The notes under the pieces were generated by a model, which had not been told where the DNA came from, ran no database searches, and was given only the letters and a program-made list of their open reading frames with translations. Both the position numbers and the translations under genes were made by a program. Below, piece after piece: positions 24,722 through 37,400 of a DNA stretch of 64,000 bases; position 1 is the first letter of the stretch, and each line of letters begins with the position of its first letter. Source of the stretch: Yamagishiella unicocca (taxonomy: Eukaryota; Chlorophyta; Chlorophyceae; Chlamydomonadales; Volvocaceae). The stretch covers positions 248,001 to 312,000 of the forward strand of contig BDSL01000003.1 of assembly GCA_003116995.1 (NCBI GenBank), given 5' to 3'.

Positions 24722-26381
24722 TCACACCTCCGGCCGCTGCATCACCGGTTGCGCAAGGCGCTGGCACGTGCGCGCCACGTCAGCAATTTCTCCTGCGTAA
24801 TTCTCACGCGCGGCGTCATCCTCCTGCAGCCCCACGACGTCCTCCTCTGCGCCAACCAGCCCTCCAACGCCCGCCGATGCGTCAGGACCAACTACCGGCT
24901 GCACACCCGACTCTGCTGCCACCCCTCGTACCGCTCCGGCGGAGGCCCCCTGGCCATCCGTGGCGCCGCCGCCGCTCTCGTCGCAACGCGGGAGATTGGT
25001 CGGAGGCGCCTGATGGCCGCTGAGCGTGCGGCTCAGCGCGAGGATCTGACGCCCCTGCTCCTCCGCAGCACGCGCGTCTGGCGGCGCGTCGTTGTCGAGC
25101 ATCGCGTCGTACACCTCTTCTCCGCCGGGACCCCTCACTCCCGCACCGGCTCCGCTGCCCACGCTGACGGCGCCGACGCCCGCCAGGCCCAGGGTGCCGC
25201 CGGCGGATCCGAAGGGCGCGGCGGCGGCAGCCGCTCGACTTGCCGCCTCCCGCAACTCGAGGCGCGCCTTGACCACCTCGTCGTGCGAAGTACCGGTATG
25301 CGGCGGCGGCGGCGGTAGCGGTGACTGCGACGGGTCCTGCTGAGGTGCCGGTGAGGGTGGCGACCCGTCGTCCCCTTCAAGGGCTCGGCTCAGCACAGCG
25401 ACGGCTTGACTAGCCTGCTGCACGTCAGTCGGATCCGGCAGGGATCCTGGATCAAGAGAGTCCGCGTACGACAGGGCGCCCTGTCTGCCGCAATCTCCTT
25501 GGGCGCCGAAATCACGCAGTTGTGGGGAGGAGGTCGGCGGCGCCGACAGCTTCTCCCCCCGTACGGCGGCCTCAGCCGCCGCCAGCGCCGCCGCTGCTCC
25601 CGTCACCAGCAACGCGGCGTCTTCCGACAGCTCCAGGGGCAGCTCCGTGGCCAGAAGATCGTCGGGGATGAACGGCAGCTTGGGGGCACCCTCCTCATCG
25701 CCGCCCTTCCCTCCCGTCGCCGCCGCCTCCATACCTGGTGCAGAAGCGTCAGCTTCGGCGGCAGCCGCCAGCACCGCTGCAGCCAGCACGACGTCAGGCG
25801 GCTCCGAAGCCAGTCGTCTCGCTTCAGCCGCTGCCAGCTTGGCGTCCATAAGTCGCAGCAGCGGAGCCGCATCGGCTGCTGGGCTTCCGGAGCTCCCCGG
25901 CTCTCGTTCTGCCTCCAGATCGTCTGCTGGCTCCCCTGGCTCCGGAACCCGGGGTCGCAGGTGCTGGAAGCTGCGGGCTACCTCCGCTACAGCGTCCAGC
26001 GGGTCAGGTGCAGCTCGACCACCGCTGCCGCTGGCGAAATCTTGCCGCAGCCCGCCACTGCCGCAGCCACGATCGTCGGGGGGCGACATCGCTGCTGTCA
26101 GCTCTGCGATATTCGCGATTAGCTGCAGCCCTGGCGGCGTCGCAACCTGCGCGCCGCAAGCCTCGTGGCCCCTTCCGGTGAGATTACCCTGACCCACTTC
26201 ATCGGCTGCGACATCAGCAGCACCCGCCGCCGCAGTGTTAGTATCGTGCGACTCCGCTGCTGCTGGCGCGGCGGCGGCAGTTGTGGAGCGGCCGTGAGCT
26301 GCCGGGACAGCAGCGGCGACGGCTGTGACGAACTCGCTTCCCCCCGCATTGGATCCCGGTATCAATTCTCCTTGTAGTAGT

Positions 26382-26416
<35 letters not shown>

Positions 26417-26707
26417 ATGCCGCGAAGTTGCCTCGTCGTCATCGCGGTCCGGCGCCCGCCGCCGCTTCCGCCTGTTGACGACACCGCCGCGACGGCCGGC
26501 TGCCGCCGGCGCGGTGGCGGCGGCGCCGCCGCCGCCGTCAGGCCGACCGATAATTGCTCCCGCCGCCGAGCCTGACGACAGAGAGGTGAGCACCTCCGCT
26601 GCAAACCTGTCTGCGCCTTCACCTGCAAGACAACCATGGCAGCAAGCGGCGAGCGAGGAAAGCGCTCTGTGCGTGATGTCGTGGGCAGCCAAAAAGTGCC
26701 GTGCCAT
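24722..26707 (-). CDS. Hypothetical Ala-rich protein with poly-Gln tract
   Basis: Not recognised. A single open frame of 661 residues from ATG at 26707. It opens MARHFLAAHDITHRALSSLA, then has Gly/Ala-rich sequence, a basic RRKRRRAP patch and a run of about twelve Gln encoded mostly by CAG. The rest is Ala/Pro/Asp/Glu-rich with repeated LAAAEA motifs and no known domain. The longest overlapping frame on the other strand is 238 residues. GC-rich sequence can keep frames open by chance, so the long frame alone is not proof. The basic patch would fit a nuclear protein, but that is inference. The start could be an internal exon border. Confidence 0.5.
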
Positions 26708-26728
26708 TGCTTGCCTGCCATGATCCTG

Positions 26729-27036
26729 TTGACTCAGATCGACCCAGATTGACCCAAATCAACCCAGATCAATACCCCAGATTAACCCAGATCGACCCAG
26801 ACCAACCAAGATCGACCCAGACCAACCAATGTCACTCCAGATAAACCCAGATAAACCCAAATCAACCCAGGTCAACCCAGATCAACCCGGATCAACCCAA
26901 GTCAACCCAGATCAAACAAAGTCAGCCCAAATCAGCCCAGATCAGCCCAGATCAGCCCACATCAACCCAGACCAACCCACAACCCAAATCAACAGCCGAG
27001 ATCAACCCAGACCAACCCAAAGTAACCCAGGTCGGC
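26729..27036. repeat. Degenerate 10-bp tandem array (AGATCAACCC type)
   Basis: About thirty units of a 10-base motif (AGATCAACCC, with variants AGATCGACCC, AGATTAACCC and AGTCAACCC) run from just upstream of the 661-residue gene to the 3' flank of the next gene. The array lies between the start codon at 26707 and the stop at 27172. It therefore occupies the promoter of one gene and the 3' UTR or spacer of the other. Confidence 0.9.
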
Positions 27037-27171
27037 ATTTGGCTTTAGCCCAGATTGCTCTGGCGCGGACGCAATCCCGCGCCAAAATACTCGTATTCCC
27101 AACCTCAGCAACCACCCGCAACCAATCCCATTTCCTCCCTCCCCATTGTCAACTAGTCCGCCAACCAGGCC

Positions 27172-29651
27172 CTAGCCCCCTCTCCCCACAGCCGCACCAG
27201 TCGTGGCACCAGCTGCGCCTCCCGGCTTCCCGCCGCACCCTTGCAGTGCTGCCGTTCGGACGATTGTCGCTTCCAGCCAGCGCCGCACTTCACTCGCTGG
27301 GAAGAAGTACCTGCGGGGGGGTTGCCCATGGCGCTGGGGCTTCGGCCTTGGGTCGGCAAGATTTATTTAGGCCAGCCATTTATTAATGAGAGCGCTGCCA
27401 AGAGAGACACGAGAGGGCGATGGCAGGCCGCGAAAGGCGACGTCCCAGTCTGCCCCTGTCAAGTGAATACGATGCGCGCACTCACCTGGCGGGTTCCTCG
27501 TCCAGTCGCAGTACGACACTGTCTCGGTGTGAGTTGTCCGGCCCCAGCACCCGGCCGCGGTAGAACATGTCGGGGACGTCGATGCCGTACACCCACGCCG
27601 GCACTTCAACCACCTGGGCGGGGTGCACGGCAGGAAGGGCGGCAGTCGGGCAGGAGGCAGAGCGCAGAGGTATGTGACGCTACGACAACTTCCGGAGTGT
27701 CCTGCATGGTGGGGAGCGAGCGGGTGCAATGTCGCAGATTGACTCCCAACCCATGGGTCGGTGCGGAGTTATGGGAACCCCTGCGCTTCAGACGGCTTCT
27801 GCTGACGTGTCATTTACAGCCATGATCCGTGGTTACGTACCCAAGCGTGGTAATGGTGCCCAAACTTGAAATGTCCCACCTCACCACGTCGAGTAACCGG
27901 GCTTTTGTTTGCAAACCCCACCACGGGGTAACCGATACAACAACCACGGGCTTTATACCACCACCAGTGGCACCTCACATAGCCACCACGGCGGCTTGCA
28001 GCTGCAGCTCCTACTGCCGTTCACAACTTCCATGCGTTTCCACGAGCACAAGACCTCGAACCCCGCGTTTCCTTTCAACCCCACCTGCCGCGCGTGGCCC
28101 CTACCTGACCGACCAGGTCCACCACCTCCGTGCGGCGTGTGCGACCAGAGGCTGGCTTCCGGGCCCTGAAGGGGGAGGTGGCGACATCAGCCGCTGCCGA
28201 TGAAACGGCGGCACGGCCGGCAGCGGCCGCAGCAGCGGAGGCAGAGGCGATGGCAACGCCCCCACCGCTGCCGCTGTGGTCGCCGCCATCACTGTCAGCT
28301 GCGGCCACAGCACCGGAGCCGCGATCCCCAACTCGTCCCCGGGTCCGCGGCCGTAACCGCGGCCGCTTCCTGGCCGGGCCGCCCTCGCCCCCAGGTCCCT
28401 CCACCTCCGCCGCCTCCGCCGCCTCCGCCGCCACCACCGCCGCCTGCACGTCCTGCTGCACACGGTCTGCGGCTTCGATGCGCCCCTCCGCCTGCACCCG
28501 CGCCGGAGGCTGCCTAGCCTCGCTGCTAGCTTGCGGGTGCTTCCGTTTGTTGCGCGCGCGCGTCGGGAGCCCCACAGCAGGCTGCGGCGGAACCTGTGGC
28601 ACAACTGCAGCAGCAACCTGGCCAGCCGCTGCGCCTCTTTTTGCTGCGCCCTGAGCTGCAGTAGTCCCGGGCCCCTGCTGCAGCCCCTCCGGTGCAACTC
28701 TTCCAGCTGCGGCGGCGGGGGTGCCGGCGGCAGCGGCGGCTTTGGAGGCAGAGGCAGCCCGCCGCTGCTTACCCACGCCACCCATCGTCACACTGACCCC
28801 CGCCACTTCCTGGCCGGCAGGTGGGGCTGCTGCCTGCAAATCCATACTGCCGGCTTCCGAGCCCTCCTCCCGCTCCTTTTGTGTGCCCTGCTCCACCTCC
28901 TCCACTACCTCCTCCCCCGTCTTTTCCGCTACCCCCTCCTCCGTCTCCTCCAGCTGCCCGGGCACCAGCCAGCGCCGCACCACATCCAGCGGCTGGTAGA
29001 TCCTCCGCGCGTCGCCCGTCACGGAGATGACTACACAATTGGGGTGGACTGAGTCCCGCGCCTGAGGGGAGCAGGCCGTCACGGGGCAGCGCGGAAAGGA
29101 TACGTAATAAAAATTACACTGGAGGACTGGAGGACACGGGAAGGGGGGAAATCGCCATCCCATCCCATCATCCAAAAGCGCACCTTGACCACGCCAGGCA
29201 TCCGTTTCCTGCCGTACGCCACGTCTCCGTACAGCTCCGCCAGGGGCACTGACAGCCGCTTGCCGACGAGCTCACTGCCGATACGGCCGGGCCGCCGGCG
29301 CTTGCCGCCTCGGCTCGTGCGGCGGCCCCGCCGGCCTCCATCGCGCGTCGCCGCAGCGCGGCGAGGCACAGCGCCCGCCGCTGCTTGGGCTCCCGGCTGT
29401 GGCTGTGTTAATCCTTGCGCAACATTTCGCGCTGCTGCTCGCGTAACTCGCTGACTTGGGGCTTGAGCTGACCGCTCCTGCGCTTCCGGACCATTACTTA
29501 TTGCCAGCGGGCCTTGGTTGCGTGTAGGAGTACGACCATGTTGGGCCTGTCCTCGGCGCTTTCCAGCTGCCTTCATGCTGCGCGTGACCGCACCGGACAC
29601 TTCAGCTTCAAGCCTCCGGTTCTCGCGTTTGCTGGTAGGATTCGACTTCAT
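27172..29651 (-). CDS. Two-module Tudor/PWWP-like protein, putative chromatin reader
   Basis: Not firmly recognised. Four exons join in phase: 29651-29184, 29061-28105, 27613-27486, 27310-27172, coding 563 residues. Two similar modules are visible. Module 1 (about 122-192) reads GSELVGKRLSVPL, MPGVVK, NCVVISVTG, YQPLDVVRRWLVP. Module 2 (about 476-532) reads AWVYGIDVPDMFYRGRVLG, SVVLRLDEE, YFFPASEVRRWLEA. Each is a short beta-rich unit ending in the signature V-R-R-W-L, as in Tudor/PWWP-type barrels. Between them is about 280 residues of Ala/Glu-rich linker with an acidic stretch and basic patches (RKRPRLRPRTRG). The N-terminus is basic. A nuclear chromatin-associated role is inference. The last exon was chosen because it completes module 2; a nearer acceptor at 27394 would end the protein after nine residues. 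Confidence 0.7.
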
Positions 29652-31420
29652 ATTTCCCTCACGGACGATGAATCCAGCAACCTCCTCGTTCGACTACCAA
29701 GGGCGTGGAACAAATGGCAGTGGACAGGGCGACACAAGGGGGTCGCTTACGTCATGGCGTTAGGCTCTCGTCAGCCCTGCTGCAAAACGCGAAGTAAACC
29801 GAATAAGCTATGTTTTAGCATAACGTTTTTGCATACGGGCGCCTTCTTAACAAGTAGTACCTTGCGGCCGTAAGGTTGCATCTACCCGTCCATGAGAAGC
29901 CGATTGTAAGCTGCGCGACCCGCGGGACGAAGCCTCGCGCGGGCGCGCACGCCAGTTGGTTAAAAAACAGTAAGAAATGGGCAGCTGTAGACACGACTGA
30001 AACCGATACCGCCACCGCTGTCCGCAAGAAGGGAGAATGCAAAAATCATCCCTGACAGGGTTGCGTTACTTTCGTTGTGCGTTTACCAGCACGTGCCAGC
30101 GTACTTGTAATGTTGGATGCGTGCCCTGATGCGTCCGATACGCTCACCCATACTTTGGGGTAACCGCTCGCTCGCGATTCTTTACGGACTTGCATCCTTA
30201 CAAGAGGAACGGGGTAAGTGCCGTATTGCATCCTGTGCTACTGGTGAGTACTCACTAAGCGTGTGCGCACTATGGTTGCCTCGATTGGCATCGTCCTTGG
30301 CGTCTGCTGTCGATGTGGTCTCATTCCAGGCTCAATCCTCGGTACGATTCCTTAACGTTAATGTTTCGAGCAGTGCTCGGTTCAGGTGGGGACTCGGAAT
30401 ACCTCTCTTCGCCGATGTTACAAATGCAGCCATATCAAACATAATGGTGGCGCCCAGCGTAACATCGCAGCACGCAACCGTCCTCATACGAAAAATGGGG
30501 ATCATTGCGCGTCCATCATGTCTAATACAAGCGCGGGACTGCAGAACCCACGGGACGAAGTCGCCCCGCTCTGCCCCGCTTCAAGCGCAGATATCAGTAC
30601 TGGCCCGAAGACGAAGAGGTTAGAAACAAAAAAGCAATAGCAAATCACGTTGGTATAGAAGCCGAATCCGACTTGTAAAGACCCTTGGCAGACGGACGGG
30701 CAGACGGGGCAGCAGCCTTGCGCCTCAGAACCGCCCTGGAGGCATCCTTAAGATGAAGAGAGGAACCGAACACGAGGGCTCCGTCCGCGATCCGAGATAA
30801 ATCAGGGAATGGGTTCGCCGGGCAATTACCCTGTCGTCCGTAATCAGATGCAAGTTTGTACCGATTTCCCCAAACGTTGTTAGCTCGGAAGGCCGCTTCA
30901 GTAGCTGTCAAGCTGGCGGCCAGCCGACGTTGGCCCGTCTATGCCCATCTAGCCAACAAATCGAGGCCAATGCACGAGGACAAGCGGAAAAACACATGGC
31001 ATCCGCAAGTGTTAGGAGGAAGGGTTTGCAGTTTGGACCTCAAGAGACGAGTGTCCCAGCACTCCATGGCGTAACGGCTTGCCAGCCACGACCGCCACAG
31101 CGGCCCCCAAGCCAGCTACAGCCGCTTCCCCGCCAGCTTGAGGCTCCCATGCGCCCCCCCACCTCTTTCCGTACAACCTCATTTTCCAGCCCTCCACCGG
31201 TACGTCACATTGCTTGCAGGCCACCCTGCCGCCCTCCACAACTCCTAAACCGCATCTCTCCGCGGGCCGGTATACGGTATCGCCGAGGCCCCGCCGACGG
31301 CACCCCCTGGACTGCGCCGCAACTTCTCCTCCGCCGGAACCACCTCTGCTACGAGCTCGGCAACCAAACGAGCTCTGCTAAGGGCCCAGCAACCAAACGA
31401 GTTCACCGAGAGCCAGGCGG
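29652..31420. other. Gene-free stretch
   Basis: No supported exon in 1.8 kb. It should contain the promoter of the two-module gene (left) and the 3' UTR of the CEP83-like gene (right). An open frame on plus at 30117-30623 has no homology, no splice context and unbiased codon use, so I do not call it. Confidence 0.45.
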
Positions 31421-34400
31421 CTAGGGCTGTATGCCGAGCCGCGCAGCGTCCATGTACTGCTGCTGCCGGTGCCGCAGAGCGGCAATGCTGCTCAGGAGCG
31501 CAGAGTCCACCATCGCCCCCCCGGACCCGCCCCCTGTAGCACCCACGCCGCCGTCCTCTGGGGACCCCAAATCCAGGCTCTGTTGCCGCTGCACTGATTG
31601 CTGAGTGTGCTGCTGCTGTGCCGCGGCGCCTGCAGCGGCCCCGGCGGCCGCCGCCGCCGCCACCCCGCCCGCTCCAGTGCCGTTGCCAGTCACGATGACG
31701 ACGTTGGGTGCGGGGTTCGCCGATGTGAGGTACGACGGCGCCGTGATAGGCCTTCCGCCCATTGAGAAGCCGCCGCCGTAGTACCCGGTGCCGGGCGGGC
31801 TGACGGGACTGTGGGTGTCGCGGTAGGGGCTGGCGGAGCGGCCGCCGCTGGTGCCCGGGTTCAGGTACAGCACCTCGGACATGTGGCTCACGTGCTTCGC
31901 CTCGGCCTGCTTGAACTGGGGTGGTCGGGGAAAGGGGTGGTCGGCCGGCAGAGGGTTGCTATGGCGTGTGTGTTATGGCGGCAGTCCACTGAACTGTATA
32001 TTTTTCGGGTTTCTTCTTCTGAAAAATGGCTTTTTGGGCGCATAGGGCCCGGCCAGGTCGGCCGTATTTTTGGAGGGGAGGCCTTGGAGGCCTGGTGGTC
32101 AGTTTACGGTATTCTTGGTGGTCGTTTGGACTGGAAAGCGTTCGTCTTTCGGCCGTTGGTGTTGTGTTTTCCCGCCCGCCCGCCCCTTCGGTCTTATCGT
32201 GGTTGGTGGTGGGGGGTCCTCGGGGGGTGTTTCTGCATGCGCTTGGTCGGGTCGCAGCCATGCAGACCGTTTTGGAGATCCGACGAGGGGGGCTCGGCTC
32301 TAGCTTCTCAGGGCCACGAGGATGCCCAGGGAGGGCTGAGAGGGGGGCCGGAGGCCGCGTCGGAGTTTCGACAACCCCTCTACTTGGTTGCACTCCCCGA
32401 GGGTGCGAAGGGTCTGTCAGTCGTTGGAGTGTAGTGGACTTTCGGTGGACTTTCGGTTTGGGGGTTTATGGGGTGGGTTGAGCTATCGCCAAGCCGATTA
32501 GCGGGGCGGCGAGGGTTTTTGTGGGCTGTGGACAGGTCGGACGGGTGTTCCGGACTTTGTAAGTCGGTTGGAGGAGTCGAATTGCATCCCGATCCCGTCT
32601 CAGGGCCAGCGAACCAAAAATAAGGTTTTTGCCTAATTGTGGGACTGACGTGAAGGTGCAGCATGCTGGTTTCCAGGCCTTAAACACGCCGAGCTGTATC
32701 GTTGGCTATCGTTGGCGCAAGCCATGCCCCGCAGTCCGTTCCCTTTGCCTGTCCACTGCTGTTGCCGCTCGTGCTGGGCGTGCTATGGCGTCGCGTGGTC
32801 CGTGTGAGGCTGACGCCACCTCGCGCATCCTCCCCTCAGGGTTTTCCTCGCATCCACGGGTCTTCCTCGAAACCCCTAATCGCGTGTACAAAGTTGCACC
32901 GCTGCACCCAGCGCCTCACGACGAACTGCCCACCTCCCCCCACCGCCGCCCGGCCTCACCTTGAGGTCCGCCACCTCGTCCGTCAGCTGCGTCACCGCCA
33001 CATGTGCCCCCCGGGCCTTGCGCTTCACCTTGCGCAGGTCCGACTCGTGGCGGGCAGTGACCTCCTTGATGGCGGCCTGCACGTGGTAGGGTAGGCGCGA
33101 AGAAAAGAAAGAGGCCGAGGTAAGGTCAGGTGGCATAAGAGCGGAGGCTCACCGCCTCCCCGTCCGCGCCCTGCCTCATCCGGCTGCTGCTCCCCTCCCC
33201 TGCCGCAACGCGCACCTGGTACCTCTTGGCCAGGGCGGCCTTCTCCAGCCCCCACGCGGCCCTGCAGGGAGAGTAAAGGGGTTACGGACGGCGGGTAGAA
33301 GGGGACACCGCGTCAGCCGAGACAAACGGGCGGTGAAGGAGCAGGATAGCAGGTGCAAACACGGGAGGGCGAGACCCGCGGGGTACCCGTAAAAATCCCT
33401 ATCAGAGTACCCGTAATAATGGTAATATCTGCAAATTGCGCCAACTTGGAGCTGCAACCGACCCCCGGACCCCCTACTGCCGCCCGGCGCGTCTAGGCGA
33501 CGACGGACCTGCTGGAGTCGGCTGCTCGCGCAGCCGCCGCCCTCTCGTCGTCCGCCTCCCGCCTCAGCGACTCCATCTCAGCGGCTGCGGAGTCGCGGGC
33601 GGCACGGACCTGGCGGGAGGGGGGCAGACCGCAGCAGCAGTTGCGTCAAGCGCGTTTGGAATGTAAGGCAATGGCCGGGCGGCCTTAGGTAGATGTGTGG
33701 GCGGATGGGCGACTGGTGGTCGCCATGTCCTCCCGTCCCATCCGCAGCCCGTTCTTTGTCGATTTCACCGGTTTCCCTCGACCCCTCCCGAAGCGCCGCG
33801 CCGCACCCCACTCCGCCGCCCACCTGCACCACATTCTCCTCCGCCACCTTGAGCCGCTGCTCCAGCTCTGCGCGCTTCTCCGTGAGCTGCTGGCAGATCA
33901 TCTGCAGCCGCACCAACTCGGCCTGGGAGGTAGCCGGGTGCGGCAACGGTGGGCGGGTTTGGCGCGAAACAAACTGATGTCGCTGAAGCATGCTCTTGCA
34001 TAGGGCCAGATTCGACGGCTTGGACTGAAGTGCACCCCTTTGATGGTTTCAAGCAGGGTCCGGTACCAAAGCGGAACGCGGAAATACGCCCGGGAGCCAC
34101 GTCAGCCAACACACGCCCGGGAGCCACGTCAGCCAACACACGCCCGGGAGCCACGTCAGCCAACGCACCTTGGTCTCGGTCATCTCTGCCCGCGCCGCGC
34201 CCGCCCCCGACGTCGCATCCGCCAGCTGCTTGGCGAGGTTCTCGGCGCGCAGGCCCTCGCTGGCCGCCTCGCGCGCCGCTCCGTCCGCCTGCGCCTGTGC
34301 CTGCTTGAGCGCAGCCTCGTCCTCGCGCCGCCGCTCTGCGCCATCATCGAATGACGGAAGACCCCAGGGGTCGGGTGAGGGGAGGTGGGAGGTGTGGAAT

Positions 34401-37400
34401 GATGAATGCGCATCCGGCCACACCCTCCTACCACAACCAACCCCATCAATAGCACCGCACCAACACCTCAGACCAGCGGGGCCGCGGGACACCCAACCTA
34501 ATACCCTGGCTACGGAAGACCTTCAGCACCCACTCCATGACGCCTTCCCTAATGTTTTAATCATATTGCCCGCCGCACCACATCATCCACCTAGCACCCA
34601 CCTTCAGCTGCCCGCAGCTGCGCCGCCGCCCGCTCCGCCGCATCCGCCTTCTGGTCCAGCAGGTCGCGCACCCGCTCCGAAGCCGCTCGCTTCTCCTCCG
34701 AGATCCGCGATTCCCAGGTGACCAGCATCTTAGTCATCTCGTCCTGTGGGCAGCAAGGGTTTGGCGTGGTGACGGGGAGTTACAGAAAAGAACCGGTTAC
34801 TCGACATGGGAGGCGTAGCTGGTGCATAGGCTTCGGAAACCTGGACGCGCGCGGTGGAAGGGGTGGCGGGAGATCGCCGTGGGTGGCCGTCGAGGGCCAG
34901 ATGCCGGCGGGTAATACGTGTGGGGTTGCGACGCGGTTGGGCATTTGCCACAGGGGCAGAGCGCTTGCATTCGCCCAGCCCGGGCTCGGAAAGCCGCTCC
35001 AAACCCTCGATTCAACAACTGCCCAAGCGCGTAAAGCTGTCATCCGGCGAGCCCGTTACCACCCCCCCACCCCTACCTGCTGCGCCAGCTTCATTTCAGC
35101 CATCACACCATCCTTGCGCGCCGCGTCCGCCTGCGCCGCGCCCAGCCGGTCCTCCAGCCGCTTCACCTCCTCGTCGTGCTCCGCCAGCAGCGCCGCCTTC
35201 TCCCCGGCGGCCAGTCGCATGGAGCTATCCAGCTGGGCCTGCAGCTGCGTCTGGGCGCTCTGCGACACGCAAGGAGATAAAGGGCAGCGCGTGCAGGGGA
35301 CCGGTGGGTCGCGCGGGGAGACGTTGACGGGGTCGGCACGGCCAGGGATCTGGGTTTTAGTAAAGTTTGATTTCGTGGAAGATCCACTGGCAGGGCCCAG
35401 ATCTTGAAAGTGTCAGAAGGCAGGATATCTTGTGGAAACCACATTGGTGCGGTTAATGTGGTGCCGTGGGTGTGGTGGGCTGCGGAGGCGGAGGCGGAGG
35501 CGGGGGGTTTGAGAAGAAAATCCGCGAATCCACGGCCGGCCAGGCGGGGGGTGCTCCGCACCTGCAGTCGCACGTTGGCCGCGAACAGGTCCTCAGCCGC
35601 CCTCTGGCTGTCCGCCAGCTCCTGCACCAGGTGGCGGTTCTTGCGGGTGACGCTCTCCACGAACGACATCAACTGGGCCGCCTCCTCCTGAAAGCATCCA
35701 ACAAAAGCGGCGGAAGGACAGAGCGGTGAGGGCGCACCGGGGATCAGATCAAGGGTACACGTGACCCCCTTGCAAGGGCCAACTAAGAGACATGGAGGTT
35801 GCGGCACGGCGGTGGTCAGGAGAGCGAATTGCGGGTAGTAGAGATATGTGGAGGCTGCAGCAGCCCATCACGTGTGAAATACGCCGCTCTGCTGCTTGAA
35901 GCCTTCAATTTCAAGGGTTGTTGCCCAGTCCAGTGCGTCTTCCTCGCTGCCGACCACTCCGTCCCGTTCCGTGCCCCATCACGCTCACACACGCACCTCT
36001 GCCGCCTTGACCTTCTTGTCCGCCTGCACGGCCGCAGCCTCGCGGTCCACAACGGCGCGCTCCTTGGCGCGGCGCACCTGCGGGGGGCCCGGGCGCGGGG
36101 CGGAGGGTGTGGCGATAATTACTAACATTGCGGCATTGCTTTGAACTGAAGGGTGAGGAGGAGGCGGAGGAGCGGAGGAAGCGGCTTCGCTGGCACCGCC
36201 AGGTCGACCAGCCCCGAGCAGCCATCACGGAATGCAGCCTCCCATCAGGCCAGCCCCGGCACTGTGGTGGGAGATGCGAGACACCGTCCTCAGACCCACG
36301 CATAGTACGGCACCGTCGCGCCTGGTGTTCCCACACACACCTTCCCTGACAACACGTTGAGGCCATAGCCGGCCCTACGCCCCGCGCCGCGCTATGACTG
36401 CACGCACCCTGCGCCTACCTGCCGGTGCCCCAACCCTCCCCGCCCCGGAATACTAACGAATGCACCACACGTATCCTGGCCGGTTTTACTTGCAGTGCCG
36501 ACCTTCGGGTTTCCTCTCAAGCCCGCGGAGCAGTACCAAGTATTAATCCTTTCCCGCCCCGGTCCACCCCGCGCCCACCTCTTCCAGCTCTTGCCGCATC
36601 TGTGTGGCCGAGTAGCGGCCCGCCTCCAGGTCGCGCTGCAGCGACCGAACGGTGCTTTCGCTGTTACCCAGCTTGGCTGGGGTGCAGAGAGGCGGGAGTG
36701 CGAGGACAAGGTGGGTGGGCGTGTTTAGGGTCAGGCCAGCGATCAACAATAAAAGACGACGTCAGCGCGCCAAAAGATGTGTCATCGGGACGTCTATGCC
36801 GAAGGGCATTGCGCCTCGGCTTCTGCTAGCCGTTTGCGCGGCACGTGGGTCGTCCCCAGCGGCGCTTCTTCAGCACCACACCGCCTCCATGAGACACCTC
36901 GTATGACTCTTCCCGCGCGCGGTTACCGGTACCATTACATAAACTGATACTACTACGAACCGTGTGTTGATGTGGGTCGCGGCACGGAACCTATTCGCCA
37001 CGTCATAACCCTTCCCGAATCCGTCAGGCACCGCAATCCCGTCCTCTGACCATCTCCCAAACTTGGACACACACGCCACGCGCCACGTCCCACCCCGTCC
37101 TCAAAGCGTCTGTTCTAAATGGGTTTCCTTTCGTACATGGGTCTTCCTTGCAACCCCGTCCTCACCCCACCAACGCAGCAAGAGGGTGCCACCCTGCCCG
37201 CACTGTCCCCATCACCACCTCACCTTGCACCGCCATGAGCAGCGCCGTCTTGTCCCGCAGGTCCCGGGACATGGCCGTGTGTTCCAGCCGGTGGGCCTCC
37301 TGGTCCCCCACAGTGCGCACCTCCTGCGGTGGCGGTAGAGCATCCATCCATACACGCACGCATGCACCCGGTTGAGCGTCCTTTGCGGTGCGGTCCAAAA

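Noticed and set aside
25406..26122. 238-codon plus-strand frame inside the poly-Gln gene
   Set aside because: Shorter than the 661-codon minus frame, with Arg/Ser/Cys-rich composition typical of antisense shadows.
27367..27394. Short last exon (SALINKWLA) for the two-module gene
   Set aside because: Possible by phase, but the acceptor at 27310 instead completes the second V-R-R-W-L module.
30117..30623. 168-codon plus-strand frame in the spacer left of the CEP83-like gene
   Set aside because: No homology, no codon bias and no splice context.
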